Origin: Phycisphaerales bacterium
GTDB lineage: Bacteria > Planctomycetota > Phycisphaerae > Phycisphaerales > SM1A02
Direction: 5' to 3'
Assembly (NCBI GenBank): GCA_029245245.1
Contig: JAQWPT010000021.1
Span: 124,001 to 188,000 of the forward strand
DNA length: 64,000 nucleotides
Position numbers and translations under genes: made by a program. Position 1 is the first letter of the stretch. Every line of letters starts with the position of its first letter. This document shows, piece by piece, positions 8,313-16,794 of this stretch. The notes beneath the pieces were generated by a model. It was given only the letters and a program-made list of their open reading frames with translations, made no database searches and was not told where the DNA came from.

Positions 8313-9524
8313 TTGACGCCGGTTGACCCACATTTTCTTTCCGATGGCAGTGACGACCACCAGGGCGAAACACCCTGCCCATCGTGTGGGTACGACCTTC
8401 GCGGTCTTCACGTCAGGGCGACCTGCCCCGAGTGTGGAACCGAACCGGATCAGGAGGAAGAGGACGAGCCGCTCCAATACGTGGATCCACGCCACGCAAC
8501 CAGCAGTGCCGAGCCGCCTGCGGTCGGCTCGGGCCCCGGGGCGACACGAAAGCCCGAACGCCATCTCTGTGCCTCCTGTGGTTACGACCTCAAGGGACTC
8601 GGATCGATCGGTCGTTGTCCCGAGTGCGGACTCGACTACGACACGAAGCGGGAGCGCGCCGCCGCCGCGTCAAGACTGCTGCCGCCATCGGTGGCGGCAT
8701 CACCACGCTGGCGATTCGGGCTCCTGCTGCTGTTCGTCGCGGCGTCGTGCTACATCGGTTTCTTGCTGGTGGGGCTCTTTCCCGCATCCATCCCCATCTA
8801 CGAACTGGGGACGCTCCTGTCCCTGGCGGCCTGGAGCATCGGCTGCTGGCTGGCATTCCCCGACACCCTGGATGCGGGATCACCGACCTGGAAGTGGTTC
8901 CGCATCTCGGCGTGCGCCGTCCAGGCTTTCTGGATTCCCGCGTACCTGCTGTCCTGGATGGCGGCATTGCCCGCATGGTCCGCGGCAGGAGGGTCGGGCC
9001 TGGGAGTTCTGCTCATCTTCCTGGCCGACCTGTTGAATCTCTTCGCCCTGGCCGGGCTGGTCACGATCCTGGTGCTGATGAATCGGATCTCAGCCGACCT
9101 GTACCTGCGCGATACCGCTCGACTGCTTGGCAACATGATCTGGATCGTAATCCCCATTGCGTTGCTGGATTGGTGGTTTCCGTACCCGGCCCCCGGGCAC
9201 GAGAGCCTGTTCGCATCCGGCCTTGGCATGTTCGGGACGGTGGTCATCTTCATCGTGATGCTGCCACTGATCATCATTCCACTGGTCATCCTGATCGCAT
9301 CCCTGCAGATGTTCAATTTCAGCGTGTGGGCTTCACGCAATGCCCAGCAGCGAGCCGGTCGGGAAGACCGGATCAAGGCGAAGAAGAAGGCTCTGGCGGA
9401 CGTGACGGATCCGGAGTCTGCGTCTTTCACGTGCTGTCCGAACTGCGGGAAGGTGCTCATCGCGGGCTCCTGTTCGGATTGCAATCCGCCCGGGGGTGCC
9501 GAGGGAGACATCCCGTTGTCCTGA
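8313..9524 (+). CDS. Multi-zinc-ribbon polytopic membrane protein, function unknown
   Basis: 403 residues with a probable TTG start placed after GGAGGGAG. Two zinc ribbons precede the membrane part: CPSCGYDLRGL..CPEC (about residues 22-42) and CASCGYDLKGL..CPEC (about 85-108). Then come about five to six hydrophobic segments between residues 130 and 340 and a third ribbon (CPNC..CSDC) at the C-terminus. The first ribbon motif recurs in the gene at 46643 in this window and is very common in Phycisphaerae; no function is established for it. It follows purQ by 33 bases and precedes the Gfo/Idh gene by 45 bases. A role in membrane sensing or protein interaction through the ribbons is conjecture. 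Confidence 0.85.
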   Translation: MTPVDPHFLSDGSDDHQGETPCPSCGYDLRGLHVRATCPECGTEPDQEEEDEPLQYVDPRHATSSAEPPAVGSGPGATRKPERHLCASCGYDLKGLGSIGRCPECGLDYDTKRERAAAASRLLPPSVAASPRWRFGLLLLFVAASCYIGFLLVGLFPASIPIYELGTLLSLAAWSIGCWLAFPDTLDAGSPTWKWFRISACAVQAFWIPAYLLSWMAALPAWSAAGGSGLGVLLIFLADLLNLFALAGLVTILVLMNRISADLYLRDTARLLGNMIWIVIPIALLDWWFPYPAPGHESLFASGLGMFGTVVIFIVMLPLIIIPLVILIASLQMFNFSVWASRNAQQRAGREDRIKAKKKALADVTDPESASFTCCPNCGKVLIAGSCSDCNPPGGAEGDIPLS

Positions 9525-9569
9525 TCCGTTCGGTAGAATGGAGCACCACCTGTTGAGATGGAGAACAGA

Positions 9570-10601
9570 ATGCCCAGTGACACGATGCGATGCGGTGTAG
9601 TCGGTGTAGGACGCATGGGGCGACACCACGCCCGGGTCTATGCCCAGTTGGAAGGTGCCGAACTCGTCGGCGTCGTCGACCACTCGGAGGAGCGGCGTAC
9701 GGTGATCACCGACGAGTGGGGAGGCGCCCCGCTGTCATGTGTGCAGGAACTCATCGATCTCGGTGTCGAGGCGGTCACCATCGCCACGCCGACCATCCAC
9801 CATCGTGAAGCAGCCGAGGCCCTGCTCGAAGCCGGCGTGGCCTGCCTGATCGAGAAACCGTTGGCGCCGACCGGGGACGAGGCCATGGCCATCGCCGAGA
9901 CCGCTCAACGCTGCAATACGACACTTCAGGTCGGGCACGTCGTTCGATTTGATCCGGTCATGCAGGCGATCAAGGCGATCGGTCCAATCCACCCGCGGCA
10001 CGTCGAGGTCAGTCGGATTTCTCCGATGACCTTCCGGAGCCTCGACGTCAGTGTCGTCCTGGACATGATGATTCACGATCTGGACCTGCTGTTGATGCTC
10101 ATGGGCAGCGAGCCCGATGACATCCAGGCCAGCGGAGTGCCGGTGCTCAGCGATCAGATCGACGTCTGCAATGCCCGCCTCACGTTTCCTGCGGCAGCCG
10201 AGGGATTTCGAGCTGTCGCGAACGTGACGGCCAGTCGGCTCGCGCTCAAGACCGAACGAAAGATCCGGATCATTTCCGAGGACCTGTACCTCTCGGCTGA
10301 TTTCGCAACGCGATCCGGCACCGTGGTCCGCAAGAGTTCCAACGAGGCCAAGCTCGAGGAGATGCAGGATCGCATCCGCAGTGGTGAGGATCTCAGTGAC
10401 GTCAACTACCTCGATCTTGTCGAGTTCGATGAACTCCAGGTCGATGACGTGGAGCCGTTGCGGCTGCAAGCCGAGGACTTTCTGCACAATGTCCGGACCG
10501 GTTCGCGACCGTCGATCGATGCCGAGGCCGGCTTTGCCGCCGTTCGGACGGCAGAACGGATTCTCGAAGCAGCACACGCCACCGGGGCCATCGGGGTCTG
10601 A
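9570..10601 (+). CDS. Gfo/Idh/MocA family oxidoreductase, cytoplasmic
   Basis: 343 residues from the ATG at 9570, which has GGAG six bases upstream; an ATG at 9558 is in frame. No signal peptide, unlike the family member at the window start. Rossmann motif GVGRMGRHHARVY lies at the N-terminus and EKPLAPT near residue 92; the C-terminal domain has HDLDLLL in place of the usual catalytic His-Asp region. The RMGRHHARVY pattern and length resemble UDP-N-acetylglucosamine 3-dehydrogenase (GnnA)-like proteins of lipid A loci, but no lpx gene is near, so substrate is left open. It is the last gene of the plus-strand run from rnhA and is convergent with rlmE, two bases away. Confidence 0.88.
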   Translation: MPSDTMRCGVVGVGRMGRHHARVYAQLEGAELVGVVDHSEERRTVITDEWGGAPLSCVQELIDLGVEAVTIATPTIHHREAAEALLEAGVACLIEKPLAPTGDEAMAIAETAQRCNTTLQVGHVVRFDPVMQAIKAIGPIHPRHVEVSRISPMTFRSLDVSVVLDMMIHDLDLLLMLMGSEPDDIQASGVPVLSDQIDVCNARLTFPAAAEGFRAVANVTASRLALKTERKIRIISEDLYLSADFATRSGTVVRKSSNEAKLEEMQDRIRSGEDLSDVNYLDLVEFDELQVDDVEPLRLQAEDFLHNVRTGSRPSIDAEAGFAAVRTAERILEAAHATGAIGV

Positions 10602-10603
10602 CC

Positions 10604-11281
10604 CTATTGTCCGAGGGACCAGTCCTCGGGAACCGGTGGAGGCCCTCCCGATGGAGTCGGGGGCAGGCTGAGCTCGGCGTCGTCACGGCGATTCATGCCG
10701 ACGATGAACATTTCCCGGGACACGCTTCGCGATGCAGTCGGACGCATGGTCCGCACCTCGCCGAAGCACTCGTGGACCCGCTGGACGAGTTCCTGGAAGT
10801 TGGTCCCCTCAAACGCCTTCATCACAAGGTGTCCATTGTTGCGGAGCAGGGTGCCGCATCGCTGCAGGACGAGTTCACAGAGTGACATGGAGCGATGGTG
10901 GTCCGTGTCGCGATGACCGGTCGTGTTCGGTGCCATGTCCGAGAGCACCACGTCGAACCGTTGCGTGGCGGATCGATTGGCCGCTGCAAGCAGGACGGCA
11001 TCGTCGATGTCTCCCAGATCGCCGGTCAGCAGGTGGATGTTGTGCCCGGGCAGGGGGGTGATGTCGAGCAGATCGACACCGACGACTACACCGTCATCGC
11101 CGATCTGCTGGGCGGCGTACTGCACCCAGGAGCCCGGGGCGCAGCCACAATCGAGAACCGCATCTCCTGGCGAGAGCAACGAACGCTTCTGATCGATTTC
11201 TCGCAGCTTGTAGATGGCTCTGGAGCGATAGCCCTCGCGCTTGGCTTCCTTGAACCAGTGATCATGCAGTTCACGTGCCAT
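10604..11281 (-). CDS. rlmE: 23S rRNA (uridine-2'-O)-methyltransferase RlmE/FtsJ
   Basis: 225 residues. SAM-binding motif CGCAPGSWVQ at 45-54 and the K-D-K-E catalytic set of 2'-O-methyltransferases: Lys25, Asp115 (LSDMAPN), Lys155 (VMKAFEG) and Glu190 (SREMF). RlmE methylates U2552 in the A-loop of 23S rRNA late in large subunit maturation. A proline-rich tail of about 20 residues after the catalytic domain is an addition to the usual ~209-residue protein. It follows the DUF4097-like gene by 18 bases on the same strand, so the two probably form one transcript. Confidence 0.95.
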   Translation of the reverse strand: MARELHDHWFKEAKREGYRSRAIYKLREIDQKRSLLSPGDAVLDCGCAPGSWVQYAAQQIGDDGVVVGVDLLDITPLPGHNIHLLTGDLGDIDDAVLLAAANRSATQRFDVVLSDMAPNTTGHRDTDHHRSMSLCELVLQRCGTLLRNNGHLVMKAFEGTNFQELVQRVHECFGEVRTMRPTASRSVSREMFIVGMNRRDDAELSLPPTPSGGPPPVPEDWSLGQ

Positions 11282-11299
11282 GGTGTTCCGCCCCTGTTC

Positions 11300-12082
11300 T
11301 CAGGGCAGGTGGAGGATGCCGTGCTTCTTGGGGTTGGGCTTCACGGTGAAGCGGATCACACCATCCGTGGTTCGGATGATGAACGGCGAGGTTCCCCCAT
11401 TCAGTCGCCCATGGAAGGTGTCACCACTGGTCGACCCGGTCACGGCCATCTGTCCGGATTTGATCCTCATCCTGATGGTGCCGTGTTCGGCGTACAGGTT
11501 GAAGTCTCCGCTCGTGCCCGGTGCCAGCCGGACGTTCACGTCCCCATCACTGGTGAAGATCGAGATGGGATCACGCAGTGGCTGGTCGGACATCAGTTCG
11601 ACGGTTCCATCCGTGGTTCGGACATCCACTGGACCTGTCAGTTCGTTGAGTTCGACGTCGCCACGGGTCGTTCGGACGGTGGCGCCGTCGACGGTGGGAA
11701 CATGCACCGTCACGTGAGCACGGAGTATGTGGGCTTCGTCGTCACTCGTCGTAGCGTTCACCACCAGCCGTGGGCCCCGGTCATCGTGTTCGATCGTGGC
11801 GCTCCAATCGATTGATTCCAGTGCTGATTCGGCATCACCGCGCCGATTGATGGCGTGCAGTGCTTCCCCGACGACCGTGACGTGGGCCCGGCCCCCGGTC
11901 CTCGTGTCGATGGATCGGATCGTAACGTCCCCGGCGAAGCAGTTGACTTCGACGGATACCGGCCCTTCCAGTTCCAGAGGTTGCCGGTCCGCTCGTGCCT
12001 TGACCGAACATCCGACGGCCGAGGCTAGAGAAGGTACAAGGCACAGCAGCAGCAGCAGGGATGAGAGTCGGAGTCGATGCAT
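11300..12082 (-). CDS. Exported DUF4097-like (adhesin-type beta) protein, possible lipoprotein
   Basis: 260 residues from the ATG at 12082; the open frame extends further upstream across the riboswitch region but without protein character. The N-terminus is a clear export signal with five leucines, ending in ASAVGC; the Cys could serve as a lipobox (A-V-G-C) or signal peptidase I could cut after ASA. The rest is a repetitive beta-strand protein with recurring units such as VRTTRGDVELNEL, VRTTDGTVEL, IFTSDGDVNV and IRTTDGVIRF, the pattern of DUF4097-type beta-helix or beta-roll domains. Function of the family is unknown; surface or periplasmic location is inferred. It is transcribed away from thiC and ahead of rlmE. 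Confidence 0.75.
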   Translation of the reverse strand: MHRLRLSSLLLLLCLVPSLASAVGCSVKARADRQPLELEGPVSVEVNCFAGDVTIRSIDTRTGGRAHVTVVGEALHAINRRGDAESALESIDWSATIEHDDRGPRLVVNATTSDDEAHILRAHVTVHVPTVDGATVRTTRGDVELNELTGPVDVRTTDGTVELMSDQPLRDPISIFTSDGDVNVRLAPGTSGDFNLYAEHGTIRMRIKSGQMAVTGSTSGDTFHGRLNGGTSPFIIRTTDGVIRFTVKPNPKKHGILHLP

Positions 12083-12169
12083 CGAGGTGGATTGTAGCCA
12101 CCACCGCGGGCCCGGGTTCCCGGAGCGGGGATCGCCGGGTGGCGATGATCCGGGGTAGACTGTCCTCGT

Positions 12170-12253
12170 TCGCTCGGGGCACGGACGGATCGCCCGTTCG
12201 CTGAGATGTACCCGTAGCACCTGATCCGGTTCGTACCGGCGGAGGGAAGGCGA
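12170..12253 (+). promoter_or_regulatory. TPP riboswitch (THI element) upstream of thiC
   Basis: The conserved THI-box segments occur in order: CGGGGCACGG, GCTGAGATGTACCC, GCACCTGATCCGG and GTACCGGCGGAGGGAA. The closing P1 helix can form between TCGCT (12170-12174) and GGCGA (12249-12253). The aptamer binds thiamine pyrophosphate and lies 46 bases before thiC, the classical target. Confidence 0.95.
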
Positions 12254-12260
12254 CCGCCCG

Positions 12261-12295
12261 CTCCTTTTCGTCCGATCTTGCTCGAGGAGGAGCAA
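12261..12295 (+). promoter_or_regulatory. Likely translational expression platform of the thiC riboswitch
   Basis: TTGCTC (12278-12283) and GAGCAA (12290-12295) form a six-base stem with GAGGAG, part of the thiC ribosome binding site, in the loop. Just upstream CTCCT (12261-12265) is complementary to AGGAG at 12285-12289 and could act as an anti-Shine-Dalgarno. There is no run of T expected of a transcription terminator, so control at translation initiation is more likely, as in most Gram-negatives. Confidence 0.5.
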
Positions 12296-12299
12296 CTCA

Positions 12300-14219
12300 A
12301 TGATCAAGCAGGATGGAACCCCGGACCACGCACACGATCCCGCGGACATCGATTTCGTCCAAGCGGACGATCAGGCCTTTCTCGACGCCCTGCCACTGCA
12401 TGGTGCCGTCAATCCATCAACCGATCAGCAGGGAACGTCGCCGGGGTGTTTTTCAAACGCCCCCGACATCGGTGGGCCCCGGATGTTCTCCAGCCCCGAT
12501 ACCCCGGGAATGCCTGCACCCTCTCCGCTGACGGCCTGGGATTTTCTTCCTCCGGGTTGGACCATCGAGGATCATGCCAGCGGCTGCAGCGGGCACAACC
12601 AGGGCTCGGACCGCCTGATTCGTGGCATCGCCCCGGCCGGCTTCGAACCGGTGACCCAGTTGGAGCACGCCCGGCTGGGCGTCATCACCGACGTCATGCG
12701 CCGTGTCGCCCAGCGTGAGACGCATCTGTCACCCGAGCAGGTTCGAGACGAGGTTGCCGCGGGTCGCCTGATCATTCCCGCCAACATCCGCCACCTCGAG
12801 TACAAGCTGGATCCCATGGCGATCGGTCGGGCCTCCCTCACCAAGATCAACGCCAACATGGGCGCCTCGCCCGTGAGCTCGGGCACCGACGAAGAGGTCG
12901 AGAAGCTCAACTGGGCTGAACGCTGGGGTGCCGACACGGTCATGGACCTGTCCACCGGCGGCGATCTGGACCAGTGCCGCGAAGCGATTCTCCACAACTC
13001 CAGGGTGCCCATCGGAACCGTTCCCATCTACTCGATGATCATCGGCCGGAAACTGGAGGAACTCGATACCGACGTCATCCTCGAAACGCTTGAGCACCAG
13101 GCCCAGCAGGGTGTCGATTACTTCACGATCCATGCCGGCCTGCTTCGATCCCACATTCCATACGTCAAGAGCCGGCTCATCGGCATCGTGTCTCGTGGTG
13201 GTTCCCTGCTTGCCAAGTGGATGCTGACGCACAATCGTGAAAATCCGATGTACGAACTCTGGGACGACATCTGCGAAATCATGCGCAGATTCGACGTGAG
13301 TTTCTCCATCGGAGACGGGCTTCGCCCCGGCGGTCTTGCGGATGCTACGGACCGTGCACAGCTTGCCGAGCTCGAGGTCATCGGGGAGTTGACCGAGCGG
13401 GCGTGGATGCACGGGGTGCAGGTCATGGTCGAAGGTCCGGGGCATGTTCCGCTGGATCAGAACGAATACAACATGAAGTTGCAGCGACGCAAGTGCCACG
13501 GGGCGCCGTTCTACGTGCTCGGGCCTCTCGTGACGGACATCTTCCCCGGGTACGACCACATCACGTCCTGCATCGGAGCGACCAGTGCAGGATGGCATGG
13601 CGCATCGATGCTCTGCTACGTCACTCCCAAGGAACATCTCGGACTTCCCAAGCGTGACGACGTCAAGCAGGGATGCATCGCCTACAAGATTGCCGCCCAT
13701 GCCGCGGACATCGCACTGGGAATCCCGGGATCCCGGGATCAGGATGATGAACTGACGAAAGCCCGTGCGGCATTGAACTGGGAGCGGCACTTCGAACTCA
13801 GTTTCGATCCCGATACGGCTCGAGCTCTGCATGACGAAGACCTGGATGTCGACACGGATTTCTGCGCGATGTGCGGGCATGACTGGTGCAGTGTCCGCAT
13901 CAGCCGGGAAATCCAGGAGATCGCCTCGGGCAAGGACGAGGCGTATGCATGGGAGTCGCCGCGCATCTCCGAGGCACTCAGCGATGAGCAGAAGGCCATC
14001 CTGGAACAGCGAGGCGTCCTGGATCCCGCGGAAATACATCGACTTGCCACGAAGACCAAGCGGGCCATGAAGGGCAAGACCGGATCGAAGGCGAGTTGCC
14101 ACAGCGACGCGACCGACGACACCAGTGCTCGTACGATGCAGGAAGAGCAGGTCGAGAAATTCGTAGAACTCAATACCGCCCCGGCGCACAATATTTCGAA
14201 GCATGACCCGATCATCTGA
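12300..14219 (+). CDS. thiC: Phosphomethylpyrimidine (HMP-P) synthase
   Basis: 639 residues. Radical SAM enzyme that rearranges aminoimidazole ribotide into HMP-P, the pyrimidine half of thiamine. Its unusual C-terminal cluster motif C-x2-C-x4-C is seen as CAMCGHDWC at about residues 522-530. Core motifs include [44 protein letters not shown] and DIFPGYDHI. The N-terminal ~170 residues contain the ThiC-associated region. The start at 12300 has GAGGAGGAG in front and sits under a TPP riboswitch. The end overlaps the next gene by 17 bases. The purine intermediate AIR that ThiC uses comes from the pathway served by purL, purQ and purE in this window. Confidence 0.98.
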   Translation: MIKQDGTPDHAHDPADIDFVQADDQAFLDALPLHGAVNPSTDQQGTSPGCFSNAPDIGGPRMFSSPDTPGMPAPSPLTAWDFLPPGWTIEDHASGCSGHNQGSDRLIRGIAPAGFEPVTQLEHARLGVITDVMRRVAQRETHLSPEQVRDEVAAGRLIIPANIRHLEYKLDPMAIGRASLTKINANMGASPVSSGTDEEVEKLNWAERWGADTVMDLSTGGDLDQCREAILHNSRVPIGTVPIYSMIIGRKLEELDTDVILETLEHQAQQGVDYFTIHAGLLRSHIPYVKSRLIGIVSRGGSLLAKWMLTHNRENPMYELWDDICEIMRRFDVSFSIGDGLRPGGLADATDRAQLAELEVIGELTERAWMHGVQVMVEGPGHVPLDQNEYNMKLQRRKCHGAPFYVLGPLVTDIFPGYDHITSCIGATSAGWHGASMLCYVTPKEHLGLPKRDDVKQGCIAYKIAAHAADIALGIPGSRDQDDELTKARAALNWERHFELSFDPDTARALHDEDLDVDTDFCAMCGHDWCSVRISREIQEIASGKDEAYAWESPRISEALSDEQKAILEQRGVLDPAEIHRLATKTKRAMKGKTGSKASCHSDATDDTSARTMQEEQVEKFVELNTAPAHNISKHDPII

Positions 14220-14670
14220 CCAGACTGGCCCGAGTACGGATCCCGACCAGAAGGAACGTTTTTCCTGGTTCAGGTCGGTGCTGTATCCAAATCTCTATCT
14301 GTGGCTGATCTTCGTGTCAGCGTTGGATGTGATCCTCACCCGGGTCATCCTGTTCTTCGGCGGCACGGAGGTCAACCCGATCGCGGACTGGATTCTCGCG
14401 GAGTTCGGTCGCATGGGGATGAGCATCTTCAAGTTCATCATCGTGGCGATCGTGATCATCTGCTGCGAGATCATCGGTCGTCGGTCATGGAAGACCGGTC
14501 GGAACCTGGCGTTTGCCAGCATCATCATTTCGTTCCTTCCCGTGATCTGGTCCAGCTTTATCATCTTCTCGCTGATCCTCGATCCTCCGCCCCAGGATGA
14601 GATCGTCGACAGGACGCAACTCGTGCTTGCCAGCGAGAACACTCCCAAAGCTCCAATGGAGAGGCCATGA
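14203..14670 (+). CDS. Small integral membrane protein, DUF5658-like
   Basis: 155 residues with three predicted membrane segments (about 30-52, 72-92 and 98-122) and a soluble acidic tail. The pattern [25 protein letters not shown] followed by a Lys-bearing helix is typical of DUF5658-like proteins, where the Asp before the first helix end and the N-P after it recur; their function is unknown. It overlaps thiC by 17 bases at its start and ndh by four bases at its end (ATGA), so it is translated from the thiC-ndh transcript with probable coupling to ndh. The quoted family resemblance is from memory and not a profile search. Confidence 0.75.
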   Translation: MTRSSDQTGPSTDPDQKERFSWFRSVLYPNLYLWLIFVSALDVILTRVILFFGGTEVNPIADWILAEFGRMGMSIFKFIIVAIVIICCEIIGRRSWKTGRNLAFASIIISFLPVIWSSFIIFSLILDPPPQDEIVDRTQLVLASENTPKAPMERP

Positions 14671-16025
14671 CTGATACCGGCACTGTTCGAATCGTGATTC
14701 TCGGTGGAGGTTTTGGTGGTGCCTACCTGGCGCAGTCCCTGCAGAAGTACGCTGGGAGCCACAACCTCGAAATCATCATCATCGATCGCAACAACTTCTT
14801 CGTCTTCTATCCGTTACTGGTGGAAGCGGGAACCGGTTCGATCGAGCCCCGTCACTGCACTGTTCCGATCCGTGATTTCGCTCGCAAGAGCGATCTGCTC
14901 ATGGCCGAGGTCAAGGGGCTGGACCTGGAGGAGAAGTCGGTCCGCTACCGCTTGATCGGTGACGATCAGGATCGATCGATCGATTACGACCACCTGGTGA
15001 TCGCGCTGGGAAGCGTGACTCGCATTCTCCCCGAGAACATCGTGTCCGGGGTGCGCGAGCATGCGTTCGAGATGAAGCACATGACCGATGCGGTGGCGGT
15101 GCGGGATCGCTCCATCGAACTGCTGGAACTTGCCAACGCGACCACGGACCCCGTGGAGCGAAAGCGACTGCTCCACTTCATAATCGTCGGCGGCAACGTC
15201 ACCGGTATCGAGGTCGTAGGCGAACTCGAGTCCTTCGTACGCGACGCCACCATCATGTATCGAAACCTTCGTCGGGAAGACTGCACCTTCACCGTGGTTG
15301 AACTCGCTCCGACGATCCTCGGCATCCTGCCCGAGCACCTTCACCAGTGGGCGCATCGGCAGTTGACCAAGCGGGGGATCCAGATCTACAACGGCATCTC
15401 CGTCAATGAAGTTCACGTCGACCATGTCGTGACCTCCGAGGAGAAGAAGATCCCCTGCAGCACCGTGATCTGGACGGCGGGCATCGCTCCCAACCCGATC
15501 CTTCGGCAGTTCGACGGGCTTCCGCTGAACAAGTTCGGCGGGCTGGATTGCGAGGGAGACTACGCGGCAAAGGGACTCGAGAATGTCTGGGGACTCGGTG
15601 ACTGCGCCTGTGTCCCCTGTCCTGACGGGAAACCCATGCCTCCATTGGCACAAATCGCCATCCGGCAGGCTCCGCAACTTGCCGGGAACATCGTGGCCAC
15701 GATCCGTGGAGAAGCCACGAAGCCGGCCGATGTGCATGTCCAGGGAATTCTCGTGCCGTTGGGCCGTCACCGTGGCGTAGCCAGCCTGAAGGGGATGCGG
15801 ATGGAGGGCTTCATCGCCTGGGCCATGTGGCGGGCGATCTACCTGTTGAAGACTCCGGGGTGGCGGCGCCGATTCCGGGTCGCCATGGACTGGTTCATCA
15901 ACCTCTTCTGCAAGCGAGACTACGTGCAGCTGGGCATGATTCCAGCATCACACCGGGAGTTTCACGGCCAGCACCATACCGGCCGCAGCAATGAGGAACT
16001 TGGTGACAGCCAGCAGGAGGCCTGA
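14667..16025 (+). CDS. ndh: Type II (non-proton-pumping) NADH:quinone dehydrogenase
   Basis: 452 residues. FAD site GGGFGGAYLA near residue 13, second dinucleotide site IVGGNVTGIEVVGEL near 172, and GLGDCACVP near 312 that contacts FAD; AQIAIRQAPQLAGNI follows, the quinone-side motif region. The C-terminal part (about 375-440) is amphipathic and rich in Trp and Arg, as in NDH-2 proteins that sit on the inner membrane face. It passes electrons from NADH to the quinone pool without pumping protons. Start overlaps the stop of the upstream membrane protein gene by four bases. Ferredoxin- or sulfide-quinone reductases share the fold, but the Cys pair expected for sulfide oxidation is not seen. Confidence 0.88.
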   Translation: MTDTGTVRIVILGGGFGGAYLAQSLQKYAGSHNLEIIIIDRNNFFVFYPLLVEAGTGSIEPRHCTVPIRDFARKSDLLMAEVKGLDLEEKSVRYRLIGDDQDRSIDYDHLVIALGSVTRILPENIVSGVREHAFEMKHMTDAVAVRDRSIELLELANATTDPVERKRLLHFIIVGGNVTGIEVVGELESFVRDATIMYRNLRREDCTFTVVELAPTILGILPEHLHQWAHRQLTKRGIQIYNGISVNEVHVDHVVTSEEKKIPCSTVIWTAGIAPNPILRQFDGLPLNKFGGLDCEGDYAAKGLENVWGLGDCACVPCPDGKPMPPLAQIAIRQAPQLAGNIVATIRGEATKPADVHVQGILVPLGRHRGVASLKGMRMEGFIAWAMWRAIYLLKTPGWRRRFRVAMDWFINLFCKRDYVQLGMIPASHREFHGQHHTGRSNEELGDSQQEA

Positions 16026-16033
16026 CTCCTTCT

Positions 16034-16792
16034 TCAGGAGTTCCGCTGCTTCCAGAATGCCGAAAGCATGTCCACGGCCTCATCCTTTCCGGTGAGCTCG
16101 GCGGATCCAGCAACCGGCCCGTTGAACGCGGCATCGTCATTGGATCCATCCAGTTCGTTGATCCAGTGCTTGGTCGTGCGCATGGCGTTGTCGGATCGCT
16201 GTGCGGCTTCGCGGGCCCAGTTCATCGCGGCGTCGAACGCGTTTCCATCAGGAACGAGGTGGGTGGCCAGCCCGATCTCAACCATGGCGGGACCCTTGAG
16301 GAGCCGGCCGCCCAGCAGCAGTTCCCGTGCACGTCCGTCACCGGTGGCCTGCCGGAGGGTGGGAATGGTCACGGCCGGGCTGACACCGAGGGCGTGCACC
16401 GGGTACCCGGCAGTGGTGGTTTCTTCGACGAAGACTGCATCGGCTCCGGTCAGCAGTGCGCACCCTCCGGCGATCGCGGCCCCCTGGGCCGCAATGACCA
16501 CGACCTGCGGCAATCGCCGCATGGTTCGAGTGGCCATGCTCAGTCGCTGGATGAGATCGTCGAGTCGCATGGGCTCATCGACCACGACGCCGAGATCGAA
16601 CCCGGCGCAGAAACTGCGGCCGCGTCCATGCAGCAGTACGCATCGAAGGTCGTCGCGCTTTGCCGTGCCTTCGAGGATTCCGATCAACTCGTCGAGCATC
16701 GAGACCGAGAGCGCATTGCGACGCTCCGGATCGTTCAACTCGATACGCAGCAGGGGAGCCTCGTCAAAGACCTGGATGGTTGAATCCGTCAT
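16034..16792 (-). CDS. Enoyl-CoA hydratase/isomerase family protein
   Basis: 252 residues from the ATG at 16792; a GTG at 16804 is in frame but lies inside the upstream gene. Crotonase fold: NDPERRNALSV near residue 22, GRGRSFCAGFDLG near 58 (CoA oxyanion hole), and AAIAGGCALLTGAD near 105 (second oxyanion residue). Where crotonase has its first catalytic Glu this protein has Ala-Ile, so activity may be isomerase, hydrolase or decarboxylase rather than hydratase. It starts two bases after the fatty acid transporter gene ends, suggesting a short-chain acyl-CoA catabolic unit, although no CoA transferase or thiolase is present nearby. Confidence 0.85.
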   Translation of the reverse strand: MTDSTIQVFDEAPLLRIELNDPERRNALSVSMLDELIGILEGTAKRDDLRCVLLHGRGRSFCAGFDLGVVVDEPMRLDDLIQRLSMATRTMRRLPQVVVIAAQGAAIAGGCALLTGADAVFVEETTTAGYPVHALGVSPAVTIPTLRQATGDGRARELLLGGRLLKGPAMVEIGLATHLVPDGNAFDAAMNWAREAAQRSDNAMRTTKHWINELDGSNDDAAFNGPVAGSAELTGKDEAVDMLSAFWKQRNS

Positions 16793-16794
16793 GT

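Noticed and set aside
12729-14204. 491-residue minus-strand open frame
   Set aside because: Antisense to thiC; no motif or ribosome binding site.
16024-16042. Hairpin ACTCCT/AGGAGT between ndh and the crotonase gene
   Set aside because: Only six pairs, spans both stop codons and has no T run on either strand; weak as a terminator.
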